Of a DNA stretch of 11,050 nt, positions 7,329-11,050 are shown piece after piece. Position 1 is the stretch's first letter, and every line of letters starts with the position of its first letter. The stretch lies in NCBI GenBank assembly GCA_030043575.1, contig JASHXK010000362.1, positions 1-11,050 of the forward strand, written 5' to 3'. Source of the DNA: Terriglobales bacterium (GTDB taxonomy: Bacteria; Acidobacteriota; Terriglobia; Terriglobales; Acidobacteriaceae). The notes under the pieces were generated by a model. That model was not told the DNA's origin. It was given only the letters and a program-made list of their open reading frames with translations, and did not search any database. The translations under genes and the position numbers were made by a program.

Positions 7329-8555
7329 ATGCTCGAAACTGGGCCGCCCGAATCCTCCTCCGATCGTTGGCATGCCATGAGCGCCGGCTTTCTCGGCTGG
7401 ACGCTGGACGCCTTCGACTTCTTCGTCGTCATCTTCCTCTTTGACACGTTGGCCGCGCACTTCCACGTTCCTAAGCGCGACATCGTCCTCAGCGTCACCG
7501 CGACGCTTATGATGCGGCCCGTCGGGGCGCTGCTGTTTGGCATGATGGCCGATCGCTACGGCCGCCGCCGTCCCTTGATGGTGAACGTGGTGTACTTCGC
7601 TGCCGTCGAAGTGCTCTGCGGCTTCGCGCCCAACTTCACCGTCTTCTTTGTCCTGCGGATGCTCTTCGGCATCGGCATGGGCGGCGAGTGGGGCGTCGGC
7701 GCATCGCTTGCCATGGAACACGCGCCGGTGCGCTGGCGCGGCGTACTCTCGGGAATTCTGCAGAGCGGTTATTCCATCGGTTATCTGCTGGCCGCACTGG
7801 CCGCGCGAGTGGTGCTTCCCAACTGGGGTTGGCGCGCGATGTTCTGGGTCGGCGGCATTCCCGCACTGCTGGCGCTCTACATCCGCACCAAGGTCCCCGA
7901 GTCCGAAGCATGGCAGCAGCATCGCGTCGCGCGCACCATCGACGGCCCCCGCATCGCGTGGCAGCACAAGTGGCTTGCGCTTTACATGATCGTGCTGATG
8001 TTCCTGATGAACTGCCTGTCGCACGGCACGCAGGATCTTTATCCTGACTTCCTCAAGCACGCCCACGGCATCGCACCCAACACCGTCGCCTACATCACCA
8101 TGTTCTACAACGTCGGCGCAGTCGTTGGTGCGATCATCTTCGGGTTACTCTCAGAGCGCATCGGCCGCCGTTACAGCATGCTCGCTGCGTTAGGGGTTGC
8201 TCTGATCGTGATGCCGGCGTGGGCTTTCGGCAGCACGCTCGCAATCCTGGCGATCGGCGCCTTCGTCATGCAGATGGGAGTACAAGGCGCGTGGGGAATC
8301 ATTCCGGTGCATCTCAACGAGCTTTCACCCGACGCAGTGCGAGGACTATTGCCCGGATTCACCTATCAGATCGGGATTCTGCTCGCTTCCTCGACCCCGA
8401 CGGTGGAGTTCGCTCTGCGCGACCATCTCGGCTACGCGTGGGCGTTAACGGCCTTCGAATTGGTAGTGATCGCGGCTCTTTCAATAGTGCTGATCTTTGG
8501 AGCAGAACAGCGCGGCCGCAGCTTCGTGCGCCAGCCCGTAGTGGTCGCTGCGTGA
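7329..8555 (+). CDS. MFS transporter, SHS (lactate/sialate:H+ symporter) family
   Basis: This 408-residue carrier of the major facilitator superfamily has about twelve membrane segments and should import an organic acid with protons. The first helix, GWTLDAFDFFVV (23-34), is typical of lactate/pyruvate and sialate carriers. The superfamily loop motif GMMADRYGRRR is at 71-81, a weaker copy LLSERIGRR at 273-281, and GIGMGGEWGVG at 114-124. Residues 228-240 (NCLSHGTQDLYPD) match the NXX(S/T)HX(S/T)QDXXXT signature of Jen1-type monocarboxylate carriers except that the last threonine is aspartate. Lactate, pyruvate or a related monocarboxylate is therefore the best guess, with benzoate-like or sialate substrates as alternatives. 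No good Shine-Dalgarno is seen; M17 is a possible later start, since the first hydrophobic helix begins right after it. It stands alone after the 144-bp repeat element. Confidence 0.88.
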   Translation: MLETGPPESSSDRWHAMSAGFLGWTLDAFDFFVVIFLFDTLAAHFHVPKRDIVLSVTATLMMRPVGALLFGMMADRYGRRRPLMVNVVYFAAVEVLCGFAPNFTVFFVLRMLFGIGMGGEWGVGASLAMEHAPVRWRGVLSGILQSGYSIGYLLAALAARVVLPNWGWRAMFWVGGIPALLALYIRTKVPESEAWQQHRVARTIDGPRIAWQHKWLALYMIVLMFLMNCLSHGTQDLYPDFLKHAHGIAPNTVAYITMFYNVGAVVGAIIFGLLSERIGRRYSMLAALGVALIVMPAWAFGSTLAILAIGAFVMQMGVQGAWGIIPVHLNELSPDAVRGLLPGFTYQIGILLASSTPTVEFALRDHLGYAWALTAFELVVIAALSIVLIFGAEQRGRSFVRQPVVVAA

Positions 8556-9038
8556 TGGATCTGTCTTGTCGCGCGACGATGCAGCGCAAGTTGTGTGGCC
8601 TGCACAGCCCAAGTGCGCCACGTGTCAAGATTTCATGTTGCCCAGTTTCTCTGGAGACCGGACGCTGCCCAGGGTCTCGGAAGACGCGGGGTGGGAGCAC
8701 CCGCTGTTACTAGAGTGGCTTGTGCTCGACGAGCACAGGGTCTAATTTCGACGACCGGAGGCGGGGCCGACCATAGAGACGGCATTTCGGCCCAGCGGCC
8801 TCCTGACGCCGAATCCGGCGGCTCTCCCTCTTGCGATGAAATTGCGGATCTGGCCGAGGTGGAAGCGAGGACCCGGTCCGCAGAGCGAGCCGTCTCTGCG
8901 CACGCTGAGTGAGAGCGATTTTGGGCGTGCCCATTCGTGCTGGTGCGCCCCGAGCGCAGCCGACGGAAAGGCACGCATCCTCTTTTGAAATGAAAAACTG
9001 AGATCCCTACGAAAATGGGCGGCCGCCCGAACCACAGC
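8556..9038. other. Gene-free stretch with many inverted repeats
   Basis: I find no convincing gene in these 483 bases; the open frames have no ribosome site or recognisable motif. Between 8654 and 8900 there are many inverted repeats: GAGACC/GGTCTC (8654-8678), GCGGGGTG/CACCCGC with a bulge (8686-8704), TGTGCTC/GAGCACA with a 3-base loop (8721-8737), a nested two-stem structure GGAGGC+GGGCCGA/TCGGCCC+GCCTCC (8757-8803), CGCCG/CGGCG (8807-8820) and CGCAGAG/CTCTGCG (8879-8900). This may be a structured RNA, a decayed repeat cluster, or chance pairing in GC-rich DNA. The part from 8901 to 9016 shows little. Confidence 0.5.
9017..9028 (-). terminator. Possible terminator after the small secreted-protein gene
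   Basis: GGGCGGCCGCCC is a perfect 12-base palindrome located 10 bases beyond the stop of the minus-strand gene. On that strand it is followed by ATTTTC. The stem would be only four base pairs with a tetraloop, so it is a weak terminator at best. Confidence 0.3.
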
Positions 9039-9320
9039 TCACTGCTTCTTATTCTTATTGGCGTACTGCGCGGCTAACTTCAGCTGCTGATTCGCCTGGT
9101 CGAGCAGGTCTTTGGCCTTCTGCGCATGGCCTTCCATGTCCCACTCGTTGTCTTGCTGAGCCGCGATGATCTTCTGGTAGGCCTGTTCGCAGAGCCGCTG
9201 GGCGGCAGCAAGATTGGGATGGCGACCAGGGCTGACGTTCTGGACTGGCTTCTGGGCGATCGCTACTCCTCCCGCCAATAGCGACGCCGCCACAAGTAAC
9301 TTAAGCAGGGTTTTGGTCAT
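9039..9320 (-). CDS. Small secreted helical protein of unknown function
   Basis: This encodes a 93-residue protein. The ATG is fixed by a strong Shine-Dalgarno, AAGGAG, seven bases upstream; a start 24 codons earlier is possible in frame but has no such site. Residues 1-22 are a signal peptide (K3 and K7 then a leucine/alanine core, ending AIAQ). The mature part (HPNLAAAQRL, AYQKIIAAQQ, DLLDQANQQLKLAAQYAN) is alanine- and glutamine-rich, probably two amphipathic helices, with a basic NKNKKQ tail. I recall similar short exported proteins with the HPNLAAAQ...AYQKI...AKDLLDQAN pattern in acidobacterial genomes, but no function is known to me. It lies downstream of tRNA-Gly on the same strand, about 170 bases apart, and could share its transcript. 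A single cysteine is present in the mature part. Confidence 0.85.
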   Translation of the reverse strand: MTKTLLKLLVAASLLAGGVAIAQKPVQNVSPGRHPNLAAAQRLCEQAYQKIIAAQQDNEWDMEGHAQKAKDLLDQANQQLKLAAQYANKNKKQ

Positions 9321-9490
9321 GCCTTTCTCCTTCGGATTTTCCGGCACGCTTTCGAACTCACGAACGAGTCCATGCCCGCCGGTAATGAACAACTCTCGCA
9401 GAGGTTTGCGAAGCTGTCAGCGCTGTTCTATCGCGCCGTTGCTACTTTAGGAACACGATATTGGTTACAGAGTTTCGAAGATGAAATGAA

Positions 9491-9565
9491 TGGAGCGGGA
9501 GACGGGGATCGAACCCGCGACCAACGGCTTGGGAAGCCGTGACTCTACCACTGAGTTACTCCCGC
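9491..9565 (-). tRNA. tRNA-Gly (anticodon CCC)
   Basis: A full cloverleaf reads on the minus strand. The acceptor GCGGGAG pairs with CTCCCGC. The D arm is ACTC/GAGT. The anticodon stem ACGGC/GCCGT encloses the loop TTCCCAA, giving anticodon CCC (reads GGG). The T arm is GCGGG-TTCGATC-CCCGT. There are 72 bases plus an encoded CCA (9491-9493). The 5' half of the gene is duplicated upstream. Confidence 0.96.
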
Positions 9566-9621
9566 TTAACTGCAACTTCTAGAGGTCCCTCGCAGAGGCT
9601 CGGGATTTCGGCGGCGGGCTC
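9528..9621. repeat. Tandem repeat unit 1 (within intact tRNA-Gly and upstream flank)
   Basis: This 94-base unit holds the first 38 bases of tRNA-Gly plus 56 bases of its upstream flank. It recurs 117 bases further on with two mismatches (C/T and A/T, in the CCCTCGCAGAGG versus CCCTTGCTGAGG segment). The 23-base spacer between copies forms, with the end of this unit, a perfect hairpin GGCGGGC/GCCCGCC (9613-9633). Confidence 0.95.
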
Positions 9622-9644
9622 AATACGCCCGCCAATCGCCTCAA

Positions 9645-9682
9645 CTTGGGAAGCCGTGACTCTACCACTGAGTTACTCCCGC
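9645..9682 (-). pseudogene. 5' half of a duplicated tRNA-Gly gene
   Basis: On the minus strand these 38 bases are identical to the 5' half of the intact tRNA-Gly: acceptor 5' strand, whole D arm, 5' anticodon stem, the CCC-containing loop and the first base of the 3' stem. The sequence then diverges, so there is no T arm or 3' acceptor strand. It cannot fold as a tRNA. Because it lies upstream of the intact gene on the same strand, it would be transcribed first by any promoter located before it. Confidence 0.9.
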
Positions 9683-9738
9683 TTAACTGCAACTTCTAGA
9701 GGTCCCTTGCTGAGGCTCGGGATTTCGGCGGCGGGCTC
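9645..9738. repeat. Tandem repeat unit 2 (duplicate lying upstream of tRNA-Gly)
   Basis: This copy matches unit 1 at 92 of 94 positions at an offset of 117 bases. Identity stops abruptly inside the anticodon arm on one side and after GGCGGGCTC on the other. It lies between the two divergent tRNA genes. Confidence 0.95.
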
Positions 9739-9821
9739 TCGATCACCACATCCAGCGCAAAACCGGCGCTTGAGGAGGCTTGATCTCACGCCCGCAAGTC
9801 GCTCCGCTCAGCGGTGAGCAA

Positions 9822-9850
9822 AGTGTAACACCGCAGAATTTCGCTCGCAA
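9822..9850 (-). promoter_or_regulatory. Candidate promoter reading towards tRNA-Gly
   Basis: On the minus strand TTGCGA (9845-9850) and TACACT (9822-9827) are separated by 17 bases, each matching 4 of 6 consensus positions. Transcription would start near 9815 and pass through the half-tRNA before reaching tRNA-Gly. No better promoter is seen in the duplicated flank itself. The -35 box also forms part of a hairpin, TCGCAA/TTGCGA (9845-9863). Confidence 0.35.
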
Positions 9851-9888
9851 TTTTCGCTTGCGATGTTAGGTAGGACGTCGCACGGCTT

Positions 9889-9918
9889 TTGACACTGTTT
9901 TGAAGCGGCTGCTAGTAT
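9889..9918 (+). promoter_or_regulatory. Sigma-70 promoter of tRNA-Glu
   Basis: A perfect -35 box TTGACA (9889-9894) and a -10 box TAGTAT (9913-9918) are separated by 18 bases. The expected start is near 9925, giving a 5' leader of about 19 bases before the tRNA. This is the strongest promoter in the window, as expected for a tRNA gene. Confidence 0.8.
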
Positions 9919-9943
9919 GAGATGTTGTTCCCGCCTCGCAAGC

Positions 9944-10021
9944 GTCCCCGTCGTCTAGCCCGGCCTAGGACATCGCCCTTTCACGGCGGTAACACGGGTT
10001 CAAATCCCGTCGGGGACGCCA
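9944..10021 (+). tRNA. tRNA-Glu (anticodon UUC)
   Basis: The acceptor GTCCCCG pairs with CGGGGAC. The anticodon stem TCGCC/GGCGG encloses the loop CTTTCAC, giving anticodon TTC. The T arm is ACGGG-TTCAAAT-CCCGT. There are 75 bases with discriminator G and an encoded CCA (10019-10021). It is divergent from tRNA-Gly. No hairpin terminator is visible directly after it. Confidence 0.97.
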
Positions 10022-10069
10022 ACAAAATAACAGGCTTACGCGAATCGTCATAGTGAGGGTCAATTCAAA

Positions 10070-10089
10070 GTCACGATAGTGTCACGATA
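10070..10089 (+). promoter_or_regulatory. Direct repeat upstream of the thaumatin-like gene
   Basis: GTCACGATA occurs twice, at 10070-10078 and 10081-10089, with an 11-base period that places both copies on the same face of the helix. The pair ends 12 bases before the candidate -35 box of the downstream gene, where activators often bind. The regulator is unknown. Confidence 0.4.
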
Positions 10090-10101
10090 AAACACACTAC
10101 A

Positions 10102-10130
10102 TTGACAGCCGCTCCCGCAGCGCGTAAGTT
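10102..10130 (+). promoter_or_regulatory. Candidate promoter of the thaumatin-like gene
   Basis: A perfect -35 box TTGACA (10102-10107) is followed after 17 bases by TAAGTT (10125-10130), a weak -10 with 3 of 6 matches. The start would be near 10137, about 33 bases before the GTG codon. A weak -10 together with the upstream direct repeat fits a promoter that needs an activator. Confidence 0.45.
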
Positions 10131-10169
10131 CTCTTTGCTGCAGCCGCATTGTCAACTTGGAGGACTGCT

Positions 10170-10823
10170 GTGACTACAACGATGCAGAAATGTCTGCTTG
10201 TCGCGGCACTCGTTACCTTCGCCGTCGCCGACCTCGGAGCTCTCAACCAGACGGTTACGATCACAAACAATACCACTGCGAGCCGGACCATTTACATCGG
10301 CTTCAACGGGGCGTCCCTGGGTCCTTACAGTCAAAGCGATTTTCCCTTTTGTACGTTTCCAGCACAGGGAAATGCTTATGCTTGCTCCTTCACCCTCGCC
10401 TCCGGAAAGTCGCAGCCTATTACGCTCACGAAAGGTAACTTCAATGTTGCCATTTCGGCGGACATATTGGTCTGGTCGCTGTGCGGCGGTGGAACAGGAC
10501 TGACAATGGCCGAACTGAACTTGAATACTCAGGGCAATGACTGGTATGACGTCAGTCTCGTGAATGGGTTCAACTATGGCGTTTCGATCACGCCGTCCTC
10601 AGGCATCGCGATCACCGTGACTTCTGCGACTGGCAATGCCAAGAATCCCGGTGTGTATCCGCTGGGATGCGACATTTGCACAGGACCATCTAATCCACCG
10701 ACAGGTCCTGGTTGTCCGGGCAAGAGTTACCCACAGGAAGGTCATGTGAACACCCAACCGCCATGCCAATTCAATCAACCGTCGGTTGCAAGCTACACTG
10801 TTACGTTCACCAATCCAACGTAA
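10170..10823 (+). CDS. Secreted thaumatin-like protein, cysteine-reduced
   Basis: This 217-residue exported protein starts at GTG, chosen because GGAGG (10159-10163) lies six bases before it; an ATG four codons later is too far from that site. Residues 8-20 are the hydrophobic core of a signal peptide, with cleavage probably near LGA25. The core AELNLN (114-119) followed by YDVSLVNGFN (126-135) is the thaumatin-family signature around the acidic cleft. Plant thaumatins carry about 16 cysteines; here the mature part has seven (61, 72, 105, 167, 170, 182, 199), and the cysteine-rich lobe before AEL is much shortened. Of the REDDD cleft residues, E115 and D127 are kept, but the next aspartate is N132. 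Family members bind or cleave glucans in eukaryotes; the bacterial role is unknown. The family call is fairly firm, the activity is not. Confidence 0.75.
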   Translation: MTTTMQKCLLVAALVTFAVADLGALNQTVTITNNTTASRTIYIGFNGASLGPYSQSDFPFCTFPAQGNAYACSFTLASGKSQPITLTKGNFNVAISADILVWSLCGGGTGLTMAELNLNTQGNDWYDVSLVNGFNYGVSITPSSGIAITVTSATGNAKNPGVYPLGCDICTGPSNPPTGPGCPGKSYPQEGHVNTQPPCQFNQPSVASYTVTFTNPT

Positions 10824-11050
10824 GGCCATCGGCATCTTGATTCTCTGAAAGCAATCCACATGAGCGAGAAGTCGCCGTTCCCTCCTTGTACCCGCGACTT
10901 GGTGGGGTTCTTAAAGAGGACGGGATGGCCCTTATACGGCCGGATGCAAGAAGAGTATTTGTAACACTGACCGACCTTCCAGGACTGCCCTTCGTCCAAA
11001 GCCTCCGCACGACCGTCCCGTTTCTTGATCCCCGGGAGCGTAAACTTCCT
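10793..11050 (-). CDS. Possible C-terminal part of an unidentified protein, cut by the window edge
   Basis: A minus-strand frame stays open for 85 codons from the right edge to TAG at 10793-10795. It includes segments such as EGQSWKVGQCYKYSS and RPYKGHPVLFKN that look plausible as protein, but I recognise no family. Third codon positions are mostly G or C up to about position 10859 and then become AT-richer, so the true end may be earlier or a frameshift may be present. It overlaps the last 31 bases of the convergent thaumatin-like gene, which counts against it. If it is not a gene, the stretch from 10824 to the edge holds nothing else I can name. Confidence 0.22.
   Translation of the reverse strand, partial: RKFTLPGIKKRDGRAEALDEGQSWKVGQCYKYSSCIRPYKGHPVLFKNPTKSRVQGGNGDFSLMWIAFRESRCRWPYVGLVNVTV

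Noticed and set aside
7182..8066. A 294-codon open frame on the minus strand
   Set aside because: It is antisense to the MFS carrier; its His/Asp-rich composition is typical of a shadow of GC-rich coding DNA.
8595..8974. Open frames of about 100 codons on both strands in the gene-free stretch
   Set aside because: No Shine-Dalgarno, no signal or domain features, and the frames overlap each other on opposite strands within hairpin-rich DNA.
9528..9738. Integrated mobile element bounded by tRNA direct repeats
   Set aside because: Only 23 bases separate the copies and no integrase lies in the window; at most this could be an empty scar.
9539..9817. A 92-codon plus-strand frame with an internally repeated peptide
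   Set aside because: The peptide repeat is only the translation of the tandem half-tRNA duplication, and the frame starts inside the tRNA-Gly gene.
10860..10964. A 34-residue plus-strand frame after the thaumatin-like gene
   Set aside because: It has no ribosome site and no recognisable feature, and its apparent third-position bias is shared with the opposite-strand frame.

Overview
The window is a GC-rich bacterial chromosomal segment, most likely from Acidobacteriota (Terriglobia-like). The best pointer is an 808-residue duplicated FtsX/MacB permease with no ATPase beside it, the architecture of the acidobacterial duplicated orphan permeases. Acidobacteria-style secreted proteins and a hairpin-rich intergenic repeat agree with this. 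The assignment is an inference from gene content, not from a marker gene.

Layout, left to right. A secreted M1 zinc aminopeptidase (145-2805, +) faces a Tat-exported flavin amine oxidase (2932-4392, -), with a bidirectional terminator and a small REP-like palindrome between them. The oxidase is divergent from the orphan permease (4629-7055, +), and the gap between them holds candidate promoters and a hairpin operator. After the permease comes a 144-bp element with near-perfect 26-bp inverted ends (7101-7244), then an MFS carrier of the lactate/sialate (SHS) family (7329-8555, +). A 483-bp stretch without a convincing gene (8556-9038) is full of inverted repeats. Next are a small secreted protein (9039-9320, -), a tRNA-Gly(CCC) gene (-), a tandem duplicate of that tRNA's 5' half plus its upstream flank, and a tRNA-Glu(UUC) gene (+) with a near-consensus promoter. 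The last complete gene is a secreted, cysteine-reduced thaumatin-like protein (10170-10823, +). A weak reading frame on the minus strand is open at the right edge.

The genes do not form one obvious operon or pathway: neighbours alternate in strand, and most have their own upstream or terminator signals. The common theme is export and nutrient handling (secreted peptidase, periplasmic oxidase, monocarboxylate-type uptake, secreted thaumatin fold). I see no defence system, CRISPR array, transposase or phage gene. The least ordinary features are the duplicated half-tRNA, the 144-bp inverted-repeat element, the hairpin-dense gene-free stretch and the reduced thaumatin-like protein.
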